From contig JBMOMN010000006.1 in assembly GCA_049324115.1 (NCBI GenBank), positions 62,001 to 126,000 of the forward strand: DNA of 64,000 nucleotides, written 5' to 3'. Below the pieces are notes generated by a model that saw only the letters and a program-made list of their open reading frames with translations, made no database searches and had not been told where the DNA came from. This document shows, one piece after another, positions 56,901 to 62,923 of the stretch (within the stretch, counting starts at the first letter, position 1; every line of letters starts with the position of its first letter). Origin of the DNA: UBA5796 sp040752455 (GTDB lineage Bacteria; Chloroflexota; Anaerolineae; Anaerolineales; Villigracilaceae). The translations under genes were made by a program, and so were the position numbers.

Positions 56901-57754
56901 CCGTAGAATTTGGGATCGTCGTCGCGGTAGAAAGCCGTCGCGGTCCCGTCTGTGGCCTTGAACACGTAATAAAAGATGTTGGTGTCCGCCCCGACAGCCA
57001 GGTCGTACTTCCAGAATGTCACGCCGCCCAGGGTGGCGTCGCTGGCGTGGCCGTCGAAGGTCAAATCGGCAATCGTCTCGGTATTGGTGCGGTCATTCCA
57101 CAACCGGACAGCTGGAACGCTTGACAGATCATCCATGCAAGTGCGGAAGCGCAATGTGACAGTCGCGCCGGTCGTTACCGGGCCGGTGGGATTGCGGTAA
57201 TCGGTGGAAAACGAATCGTGCAAAAGGCCGTTCCAGTAAACTTCGTTATTGCTTTGAGATGCACCGTTGCACGTACCGCTGGCGGCATCCACCACCAGTT
57301 TGCCGTTCCCGGCTCCCTGCCAGTATTCGGTGCTATCGGTGGTGTCCGTGCAATAGACAGTGAATTCATGCAGGCCGACAGAGGGTGTGATAGTTCCTTT
57401 GTATTCATCGTTATTGCCAATATCCGTGTTGTAAGTCATTGGCGTGTCGGTCGCCGTCCCCCACGTCCCGCCAAAATAGGGCACGGGCGCCCAATGCAGG
57501 GTGCAGGTGATGTTGACGCCCTGTCCGGCTGGCTCGGTCACTCCGGCTTTGTAAACCTGCACGTACACGTCAAAACTGCTGCCAACCGTGATGGTGCTGG
57601 TCAAGCCACCGGTCGGCCACATATTCCCGACCCAGCCCAGGGCGGCTAATGGCCGTCCCTCCCCCGCCGCCCCTCCCGGCTGGACGGACAAAAAAAGCAG
57701 CCCCAAAACGGCCACGACCAGGAGGGATAACCGAAGCGTATTCTTTGTGTTCAT
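50915..57754 (-). CDS. Giant secreted GH13 alpha-amylase fused to a C25 (gingipain-type) cysteine protease
   Basis: A protein of about 2,279 residues with a signal peptide (LSLLVVAVLGLLFLSV). Residues about 310-900 are a GH13 enzyme of the pullulanase/neopullulanase type: VVYQIFPDRFRDGDPSND, LVLDGVFNHTS (region I), GWRFDVGGDVD (nucleophile Asp), LGEEWG (acid Glu), GGSHDTNR (region IV). Then a fibronectin-III-like part, a stretch of beta-helix/G8-like repeats (about 1,010-1,300) and a C-terminal beta domain. Residues about 1,930-2,279 match peptidase C25: LFVIAHPDF-like start (RFLVIAHPDF), EYVLLVGGDTYDYHDY, catalytic His in TFTGHSSPVAW and Cys in VQWGCWNTYY. Likely surface or secreted starch/protein degrader. 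Confidence 0.82.
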   Translation of the reverse strand: MNTKNTLRLSLLVVAVLGLLFLSVQPGGAAGEGRPLAALGWVGNMWPTGGLTSTITVGSSFDVYVQVYKAGVTEPAGQGVNITCTLHWAPVPYFGGTWGTATDTPMTYNTDIGNNDEYKGTITPSVGLHEFTVYCTDTTDSTEYWQGAGNGKLVVDAASGTCNGASQSNNEVYWNGLLHDSFSTDYRNPTGPVTTGATVTLRFRTCMDDLSSVPAVRLWNDRTNTETIADLTFDGHASDATLGGVTFWKYDLAVGADTNIFYYVFKATDGTATAFYRDDDPKFYGGGYGAAESNQTTAYNNSYQLTVYDSAFTVPEWFQRGVVYQIFPDRFRDGDPSNDPAAGRFFYDQSGGTVVRSGGTDWNTAVCDPRSAACPGVYSQNFYGGDLAGITGKINAGYFDQLGVSVLYLNPIFRSPSNHKYDTADYLTIDPDFGSLSDFQALAAAAEAHNIKLVLDGVFNHTSSDSTYFDMYSRYDSSGALTSPGGIGADDNSGACEAGASPYYGWYYFPAGSNPSPDQCANGAGDALQTYEAWYGYSSLPKLQANSAAVRNLIWDNGSSSVGPYWIGQGASGWRFDVGGDVDPGLANDPSNDYWEGFRSATRAVDASSITLGEEWGDASAWLLGSEWDSVMNYRYRSAVLSWLFTGCSGDGCAGGTVFEDNDSNSGSSSGSIAYISPSQFNARLRSIQEDYPPAAWKAMMNLGGSHDTNRLRFLLKKINNDNDPAAVQRMKELWLFAFTYAGAPTLYYGDEMGLSQDGVFSGGKYEDDPYNRAPFPWDDTPGDFSADTALQDFVRQMSSIRNSYRALQDGDAQHGLVIDDANKIYGFARTNASQTAIILLNRDGVSHSVTLNGLDAAPYNLTNGTVLLNVIDGGTYTVTSGAVTVSVNPTWGVVLLEQDKIETPAAPASPAAQFDASGVTLAWDLVSMDTGGGREVPTSYTVHRSAASPFTPDESNRIATVNPPAYGAADARLSYTDNTASGTEAYAVCAVNAGGKSSCVFAATQCAADTSLYRSASSGSWTDNAAWEVSSNGGLDWSAAGCWPVSGNGAIQVQGGHTLTLDANLTVDQATIDAGGQVTLGSGVIFTVADGAGTDLAVSGTLLNQGTLSISDPASWAVAAGGTYIHNTLSSVATPLNHATLDAASNFIYRGSTALNPPLSLAGRTYGNLSFESASGLWSRTPTGSTALTVQGDLSIGAAGAGTVSLNPGGSYTGQILIAQDFQIGPGSMLTVTTNAVEVGGNWDNSGTFTPGTSTVTFNGSSTQTLGGSSSTTFNNLTLDNAGGVSLAAGQTVNGVLTFTDGKLVTGANTLILGSGGSVSGAGAGKYVHGNLQKAFGSGTSQAFKFEIGDASNYTPAELANFNVTVAGTLTASTTPSRHPEFISADIGDKYVSRYWTLTPAGGLATGNYDITLTFVPGDLVGSPDTNNLIVQKYSPSTWSNPASSSSTAATVTGTGFTSFSDFFAGEGGVPTPVTVSYFRAERSGRSVTFDWSTMTESGNVGFNLYTETDGERLQLNDELIPSTVTDSLDRQNYSFSAETDGESFYIEDVSVLGGTRLHGPFAQGRDYGDRLDSGKIDWAAVRSGSRYANPDLAVTPGDPTRLALKVDRTGLYRVGYEALRRAGLDLAGVRTDRIRLSSRGKVVPIRFIGKGVFGPGSSIEFYGEALDTLYTDTNVYTLQVSREGSPAVAVDTTAPSKKIRPPLAYSETLVVDNPKAYANYAPGEDAWYDTSMLAYTTPKSWDFDFEVDGLADPNASAGLELVVWGVTDWPQTPDHHLRVSLNGVALADELFDGLVEQSLSLSLPAGTLREGSNTLTLSLPGDTGVQWDMVNLDRFSLTYRRVFAARDGKLTFTAKARAFKVTDLPGRNVVVYRLGADGPVRLAKVAVRAEGGAYSATFIGTGKLDTYLVTVVGRMNAPRLEAVPVREADLKSPARFLVIAHPDFIPGLEPLVQARRSEGLSVRVVDVNDLYARYSYGIFDPQAIKDYIAYAHANLGTEYVLLVGGDTYDYHDYLGRGSISFIPSLYATTGDIAKFVPADPLYADVDGDNLPDLAIGRFPVRTAAELDLMVQKTLDYGSKDYGRTAVFASDQHDGVVSFKKISQRLAAGMPDGWTVESLHLDDLGVATARTELLDAMNRGTALVTFTGHSSPVAWTFSGLFNTGHASGLTNAGRPFVAVQWGCWNTYYVDPVNNYLVQSLLFSGDRGAAAVLGASTLTGSDSEALLGGLLTPRLAAPGMSLGQALQEAKSELAQSHPDLLDVLLGWTLMGDPTLVIDP

Positions 57755-57857
57755 GCTTTCCACCGCCTTATGGATTGTGTTGTGAACGATGTTTTGCGTA
57801 AAAATATTTAACCAAAAAGTATCCAGGAAATCCGTTCACCCCGAAGGATGAAGACCA

Positions 57858-58135
57858 GTACGGCAAGATTTATCTTGCCCCACGAAGGCAACATGAATGT
57901 TGCGGTACTTTTATTTTCATATCAGTGACACGAAGGCTCTCAAAGGGAGAAAAGGAGCACCGTCGGACGCGTTTTTCCTTCGTTGACTCCCTGGCACCGC
58001 CCGCCATTACAATCCCCGTAGCAGAGCGGAGAGGGAGGGCAGGTGTCGTGTTCCTTCGTGTTTCAAAGGTTTCCCAGTAAAAACGGGAGAGATGATTTAT
58101 CCTGCTCCCCGGAGGAAACATGAATGTTGCGGTAT
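57858..58135 (+). repeat. Composite dispersed repeat (hairpin plus type E)
   Basis: Begins with GTACGGCAAGATTTATCTTG and the matched GGCAACATGAATGTTGC hairpin (57858-57908), then the type E words CGAAGGCTCTCAAAGGGAGA, CGTCGGACGCG and TTCCTTCGTTGAC, and ends in a degenerate second hairpin (58094-58130). Same family as 28529-28819 (inverse) and 62640-62920. No gene is seen in 57755-58153. Confidence 0.72.
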
Positions 58136-58153
58136 TTTTTATTTTACTATCCA

Positions 58154-59350
58154 TCACCGGCTCGCAGGCCGGACCTTTTGGGCCAGCACGGCCAGGGTGC
58201 GGAGCGCATCCTTGAAAATGCCCCACCAGCGGAGCACGTACCAGAGCGGCAAAGCCCGGGAAGTATCCAGCCCGTAGCGCCAGCGCATGTAAGCCGGAGT
58301 TGGGAAGGCCAGCGCCAGGGCCAGCCTGAACCGCCCATAGGCGTTCAACGAGAGCAGCTTCCGGCCTTCGAGCAGGATGTGGGTCGCGGGGCGCTCCTGC
58401 TTCATGGCGACCAGGTCGCGGTAGTGGTCGGGGCTGGCGGCCAGGGCAGCCCGCACACCTTCGGGGACGGGGGTGGCGAAATAAGCCACAGTTTGGGCCA
58501 GGGCGGCTTCCAGCGCCGAACCCCACTCGAACTTGCGGGCCTGCGACAGGAGCAGCTCCCAGTCCAGGCGGTCGCGGTAATGGCGGATGAGCAGGTCCAG
58601 GTCGCGGAACCAGCGCAAAGGGGCAGTTTCCCCGCCGTGCTGCAACATGGCGTGGGCTGCGGCGTAGAGCACCTGGGCCGTGGGCGTCAGGATCAAGACC
58701 CGCCCGAACCCGGCCCGGGACGACTTCAAGGCTTCGGTCTGCTGCCAGAACCAGTCCACCGGGACGGCGTAGGTGAAGGTCCGGTCGGCGACCAGGCTGT
58801 GGTGCAGTTCGAGCGTCACCGGCTGCGGCCCGGCCCGGCGCAGGCAGACTTCGTGGTTGAGCAGGTCCCGCAGGCCGGGGGCGGCTTCCGGGACGGCGTC
58901 CACGAAGCCCTGCGACCTGGCGATCCGTACCGCTTCGGCCAGCTTGAGGCGCGGCGCCAGCAGGTCGGCGTCGCCCATCGGACGCAGGCCGGGGTCGGGA
59001 TAGATCGTCAGGGCGTAGCAGGCCCCTTTGAGGAGCACGACCGGTATCCCGGCCCGGTGGAAGAGCGGCAGCAGGTTCGCCAGTTCGGAGAAGATGGCCT
59101 GGTTCCGAATCCGGGTGGCGGCGTAGGTGAGGCGCAGGAAATCCCGGGTCGAGGCCGGGACGGACGATCCGCTCCCGGAGCGGGACAACGTCCAATATAG
59201 GAGCGGCCCGACGCCTTCGGCGTGCGCCCGTTTCGACAGGGCCTCCCAGTCCCCGGCGGAGAAGGACTCCAGCCCGGCTTCGGCAGAGCGGCCCGAGAGG
59301 ATCAGGCCGAGGGTGTGGTTAGCGATGTTTGGCAATTTGGGGTCTACCAT
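58154..59350 (-). CDS. NTP_transf_5-type nucleotidyltransferase
   Basis: A 398-residue protein of the uncharacterised nucleotidyltransferase family (pol-beta fold). VVLLKGACYALTIYPDPGLRPMGDADLL contains the G[G/A]..D.D-like catalytic acids; LELHHSLV and RWFRDLDLLIRHY are further family landmarks. Such genes are often seen in lasso-peptide and polysaccharide clusters, with unknown substrate. Here it lies 10 kb from the lasso genes and next to sugar genes. Start 59350 (MVDPKLPN) preferred. Confidence 0.75.
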   Translation of the reverse strand: MVDPKLPNIANHTLGLILSGRSAEAGLESFSAGDWEALSKRAHAEGVGPLLYWTLSRSGSGSSVPASTRDFLRLTYAATRIRNQAIFSELANLLPLFHRAGIPVVLLKGACYALTIYPDPGLRPMGDADLLAPRLKLAEAVRIARSQGFVDAVPEAAPGLRDLLNHEVCLRRAGPQPVTLELHHSLVADRTFTYAVPVDWFWQQTEALKSSRAGFGRVLILTPTAQVLYAAAHAMLQHGGETAPLRWFRDLDLLIRHYRDRLDWELLLSQARKFEWGSALEAALAQTVAYFATPVPEGVRAALAASPDHYRDLVAMKQERPATHILLEGRKLLSLNAYGRFRLALALAFPTPAYMRWRYGLDTSRALPLWYVLRWWGIFKDALRTLAVLAQKVRPASR

Positions 59351-59416
59351 TTTTAACGGGAAAACCCTTTTGAAACACAAAGGAACACGAAGGTAACGAA
59401 GGAAAAACGAAGGTTT
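59351..59416 (-). repeat. Fragment of the type E dispersed repeat
   Basis: Contains TTAACGGGAAAACCC, TTTGAAACACAAAGGAACAC and GTAACGAAGGAAAAACGAAG. It sits between two genes of the polysaccharide region. Confidence 0.65.
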
Positions 59417-60565
59417 TCAGGCACACTCATCGAGCGTCTCGCGCACCGCCTGCGCGACCCACTCGACCTGCTCGTCGCGCATCGAGGGGTAGAGCGGCAG
59501 CGTGACCTGGCGGGCGGCTACGTCTTCGGTGACGGGCAGGGAAAGGCCGCGCGCCTGCCACTCGTCCCGGTAGACCTGGAAGCGGTGGACCGGCGGGTAG
59601 TGGTTGCTGGTCTGGACGCCGCGAGCCTTCATCCCGTCCATGAAACGGAAGCGGTCCACGCCGGGCGGCAGCAGCGCCGACAGGATGTGGTAACAGGACG
59701 TACCGCGCTCCTGCTCGAAAGGCAGCCCCACCTGCGGGGCCAGCTCGGCCAGCAGGTCGCGGTAAAGAGCGGTCAGGTGTTCCCGGCGTGCGTTCCCGGC
59801 GGGCAGCTTGCGGAGCTGGACCCGCCCGATGGCAGAGCGCAGTTCGTCTATCCGGTAGTTGTAGCCGGGAGCGACCACGTCGTAGCTGTAGGCATGCCCC
59901 TGGTGGCGATCCCAACTGAGGGAGGTCATGCCGTGCGAGCGGAGCAGGCGCAGGCGGTCGGCCAGGGCGTCGTCATCCGTTGCCAGCATCCCGCCCTCGC
60001 CGGTGGTCATGTTCTTGTTCGAGAAGAAACTGTAACAACCGATCTCGCCCCAGGCGCCGAGCATCCGCCCGTCGAGTTCGGAGCCGATGGCGTGGGCCGA
60101 GTCTTCGAGCAGGGACAGGCCGTGGCGGCGGGCGATCTCCCGGATGGCGGGCATGTCGCAGGCGAACCCGGCGTAGTGGACCACCAGGATGGCTTTCGTC
60201 TTCCCAGTGATCCGAGACTCGATGGAGGCCGGGGAGATGTTCAGCCACTCGGCGCTCTCTATGTCGGCGAAGACCGGCTCCGCGCCGGTGTAACGGACGG
60301 CGTTGGCGGTGGCGACGAAGGTCAGCGAGGGGACGATCACCTCGTCCCCTGGCCCGACCCCGGCGGCCAGGCAGGCCAGGTGCAGGGCGGCGGTGGCGTT
60401 GGTGACGGCGATCGTATGCTTCGCACCGGTGAATTCGGCGAACTCCTGCTCGAACTGCCGCGTGACTTCCCCCATGCTCAACCAGCCGGAGCGGATCACC
60501 TCCCGCACAGCTTCTTCCTCTTCGGGGCCAAAATCAATGTCAGCTAAAGGTACACGCCAATCCAT
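59417..60565 (-). CDS. DegT/DnrJ/EryC1-family sugar aminotransferase
   Basis: A 382-residue PLP enzyme that aminates keto-sugar nucleotides. Conserved parts: PSLTFVATANAVRYTGAEPVFADIE, LLEDSAHAIGS, GCYSFFSNKNMTTGEGGML (PLP Lys in the NK motif), GYNYRIDELRSAIGRVQLRKL and HYPPVHRFQVYRD. It probably works with the 4,6-dehydratase and nucleotidyltransferase encoded just upstream to make an aminodeoxy sugar. Start 60565 after AAAGGATCGTT. Confidence 0.92.
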   Translation of the reverse strand: MDWRVPLADIDFGPEEEEAVREVIRSGWLSMGEVTRQFEQEFAEFTGAKHTIAVTNATAALHLACLAAGVGPGDEVIVPSLTFVATANAVRYTGAEPVFADIESAEWLNISPASIESRITGKTKAILVVHYAGFACDMPAIREIARRHGLSLLEDSAHAIGSELDGRMLGAWGEIGCYSFFSNKNMTTGEGGMLATDDDALADRLRLLRSHGMTSLSWDRHQGHAYSYDVVAPGYNYRIDELRSAIGRVQLRKLPAGNARREHLTALYRDLLAELAPQVGLPFEQERGTSCYHILSALLPPGVDRFRFMDGMKARGVQTSNHYPPVHRFQVYRDEWQARGLSLPVTEDVAARQVTLPLYPSMRDEQVEWVAQAVRETLDECA

Positions 60566-60808
60566 AACGATCCTTTTTGGCCCTCCCGCTTCTGCCGGGA
60601 AAGCCCAAAACCTTAGCCGCGGATTACGCTAATTTGCGCGGATTTTCCAGAAAAATTAGTGAAAATCAGCGGCCAAGACTCTTTCATCCTTGAACCCAAT
60701 CCCGTTAAGTTCGGGAGAGCCATGTTTTTGAAAAAAATTCGCGGAATTCGTTTCCTTCGCGTAATTCGCGTTGAAAAGGGTTCGATCAAAGGCGATATAA
60801 ATATCGCC
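60566..60808. repeat. Intergenic region made of dispersed hairpin repeats
   Basis: Holds CTCCCGCTTCTGCCGGG, the words GCGGATTACGCTAATTTGCG and AAATTCGCGGAATTCG (compare 12270-12410), and a palindrome GGCGATATAAATATCGCC (60791-60808) built like the GGCAAGAT/ATCTTGCC hairpins elsewhere. No gene seen. Confidence 0.65.
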
Positions 60809-61522
60809 CTACGCATCTTCCGGCAGGAACCGGGATTTCATCGTCTCGAACTCTTGGTTGGCCTGGGCGTAGTCGTCCGGGCGGCCGAGGTCCTGCCAGT
60901 AGCCGGAGAAGGGATAGCCGATGACCCGCTCGCCTCCGCCGATCAGCTTCAGCACCAGGTCGGGGAAATCGAGATACTGGTTGTACGGAATGTGAGGAAG
61001 CACGCGGGCATCGAAGACGTAAATGCCCATGCTGACCGAGTAATCGTAGGACGGCTTCTCGATGTAGCCGGTCACCTCGTGGCCGCCGTCGAACTGGATC
61101 ACGCCGTAATCTATCCGCACCTGGCGGGCGTGCATGGCGATCGTGGCGGCGGCCCCGCTCTGGCGGTGGGCGGCGATCAACCCGGCCAGCGACAGGTCGG
61201 TCAACACGTCCCCGTTCGTGACCAGGAAGGTCTCGCCCAGGCCGTCGAGCAGCGAGAGCGGCCCGGCAGTGCCCAGCGGCTGGTCTTCCAGGCTGTACGA
61301 GATGTTCACGCCGAACTGGCTGCCGTCCTTGAAATACGAACGCAGCAGCTCGGCCAGGTGCCCGACCGTGACCACGATGTCCTGGATGCCGGCGCGCTTC
61401 ATCTGGCGCACCAAAATCTCCAGGATCGGCATGTCCCCGATCGGCATGAGCGGCTTGGGCAGGATTTGGGTATAGGGGGCCAGGCGGGTGCCCTTTCCCC
61501 CTGCCAATACAACGGCTTTCAT
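60809..61522 (-). CDS. Sugar-phosphate nucleotidyltransferase (RmlA/GlmU N-terminal type)
   Basis: A 237-residue enzyme that activates a sugar phosphate with NTP. Signature AVVLAGGKGTRLAPYTQILPKPLMPIGDMPILE is the nucleotide-binding loop, then GTAGPLSLL, FLVTNGDVLTDL (metal Asp) and VTGYIEKPSYDYSVSMGIYVF. It lacks a left-handed helix domain, so it is the single-domain type. Starts after AAGGAGGAAAAA. Operon with the dehydratase upstream (95 bp). Confidence 0.9.
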   Translation of the reverse strand: MKAVVLAGGKGTRLAPYTQILPKPLMPIGDMPILEILVRQMKRAGIQDIVVTVGHLAELLRSYFKDGSQFGVNISYSLEDQPLGTAGPLSLLDGLGETFLVTNGDVLTDLSLAGLIAAHRQSGAAATIAMHARQVRIDYGVIQFDGGHEVTGYIEKPSYDYSVSMGIYVFDARVLPHIPYNQYLDFPDLVLKLIGGGERVIGYPFSGYWQDLGRPDDYAQANQEFETMKSRFLPEDA

Positions 61523-61529
61523 TTTTCCT

Positions 61530-61617
61530 CCTTACAAAAAGACTTCGGAAGTCTCACGGGACGAATCCGTGCCCCAAAGACTCCGCAAAAGACTTCCGAA
61601 GTCTGCTGGATATATTT
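61530..61617. repeat. Palindromic GACTTCCGAAGTC repeat region
   Basis: AAAGACTTCGGAAGTCT (61540-61555) and AAAGACTTCCGAAGTCT (61590-61606) flank a short spacer with TCACGGGACGAATCCGTG. The same palindrome occurs at 30377-30441 and, in changed form, within the gene at 34.0 kb. Confidence 0.7.
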
Positions 61618-62613
61618 CTAAAACTCGTACTCACCGACGCGGTACAAATGCAGGTTGTCGCGGACCCAGGCGATCGTGCGGTCGAGGCCCTCGTCCAGAG
61701 ACACGCCGGGGGTCCAGCCGAGAGCCGTGCGGGCCAGGCTGTTGTCCGAGATCAGGTTGTAGACCTCGGATTTCTCCGGGCGCAGGCGGGACTCGTCAAT
61801 CTCCAGCCGCACCGGGCGGCCAATTTTATGGATGATGGCCTCGCCCAGGTCGCGGATGCGGATGTTTTCGCCCGTCCCCAGGTTATAGGTCCCGCCCTCC
61901 ACGCCCGGCGTAGCGGCCGCGGACAGGAAGCCGGCTACCGTGTCTTCGACGTAAGTGAAATCCCGGGCCGTATCCAGGTTGCCCAGGCGGAGCGAGTCTT
62001 TGACCAGGGCCTGGGTGATGACCGCCGGGATGACCGCCCTGGCCGACTGGCGCGGCCCGTAAGTGTTGAACGGGCGCACCGTGACCACCGGCAGGTCGAA
62101 CGAGCGGTAATAACTCTCGGCCAGTTTGTCGGCCCCGATCTTGCTGGCCGAATAGGGCGACTGCCCCTGGAGCGGGTGGCCCTCGTCAATCGGGACGCGC
62201 AGGGCCGTGCCGTAGACCTCGCTGGTGGAGGTGTGCAGGATGCGCCGCACGCCCAACTGCCGCCCGGCGTTGAGCAGGTTGAGGGTGCCCATGAAATTGG
62301 TCTCGGCCACCTCGGTCGGGTGAAAATAAGAATAGGGTATTGAAATCAGCGCCCCGAGGTGGAAGACGACCTCGCAGCCGCGCATGGCTTCGAGCACGGC
62401 CTGGGGGTCGCGCAGGTCGCCGCCGATGACCTGGAGGCCGGAGCGGATCTCGTCCGGGAGCAGGCGCAGCAGGCCGCTATCGCCGCGTGAGTTGTAGCGG
62501 ACGAAGGCGCGCACCCTGGCCCCGGAGCGGGCCAGCCGCTCGACCAGGTGGCTGCCGATGAAGCCGCCCGCGCCGGTGACGAGGACGGGGATGTTCGACC
62601 AGTTGGTTTCCAT
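61618..62613 (-). CDS. NAD-dependent sugar-nucleotide 4,6-dehydratase (LegB-like SDR)
   Basis: A 331-residue extended SDR enzyme: VLVTGAGGFIGSHLVERL (NAD loop), HLGALISIPYSYFHP, HTSTSEVYGTALRVPI (Ser/Thr), YSASKIGADKLAESYY (YxxxK), RPFNTYGPRQSARAVIP and a sugar-binding C-terminus. It resembles LegB, which acts on UDP-GlcNAc-type nucleotides for legionaminic/bacillosamine-type sugars, but could act on another nucleotide sugar. Start ATG 62613 after AAGGAAACTT. Supplies the keto sugar for the downstream aminotransferase. Confidence 0.88.
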   Translation of the reverse strand: METNWSNIPVLVTGAGGFIGSHLVERLARSGARVRAFVRYNSRGDSGLLRLLPDEIRSGLQVIGGDLRDPQAVLEAMRGCEVVFHLGALISIPYSYFHPTEVAETNFMGTLNLLNAGRQLGVRRILHTSTSEVYGTALRVPIDEGHPLQGQSPYSASKIGADKLAESYYRSFDLPVVTVRPFNTYGPRQSARAVIPAVITQALVKDSLRLGNLDTARDFTYVEDTVAGFLSAAATPGVEGGTYNLGTGENIRIRDLGEAIIHKIGRPVRLEIDESRLRPEKSEVYNLISDNSLARTALGWTPGVSLDEGLDRTIAWVRDNLHLYRVGEYEF

Positions 62614-62639
62614 GAAGTTTCCTTGTTTAGCCACGAATA

Positions 62640-62923
62640 CCGCGAATTGGCACGAATGAGTCTACGGCAAAACCTTTTTCACCGCGAAGGATGGAAATCT
62701 GTACGGCAAGATTTATCTTGCTCTTCCGCAATTAACGGGAAAGAGCCTAAACACAAAGTAACACGAAGGCGCTCAAAGGGAGAAAAGGCGCACTGTCGGA
62801 CGCGTTCTTCCTTCGTTGACTTTGTGTCCCTTCGTGTTTCAAAGGTTTTCCCGGTAAAAACAGGAGAGCCGATTTATCTTGCCCCCGAAGGCAACATGAA
62901 TGTTGCCGTACTTGTATTTTCAG
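62640..62923 (+). repeat. Composite dispersed repeat (hairpin plus type E), complete copy
   Basis: GTACGGCAAGATTTATCTTG at 62701, then TTAACGGGAAAGAGCC, AACACAAAGTAACACGAAGG, CTCAAAGGGAGAAAAG, GTCGGACGCG, TCCTTCGTTGAC and TTTCCCGGTAAAAAC, ending in GGCAACATGAATGTTGCC (62889-62908). It is the longest uninterrupted copy in the window. No gene is seen in this interval. Confidence 0.75.

Noticed and set aside
50915..57754. Type 9 secretion substrate because of the C25 domain
   Set aside because: No recognisable type 9 C-terminal sorting domain is seen after the protease; it ends directly with the catalytic domain.
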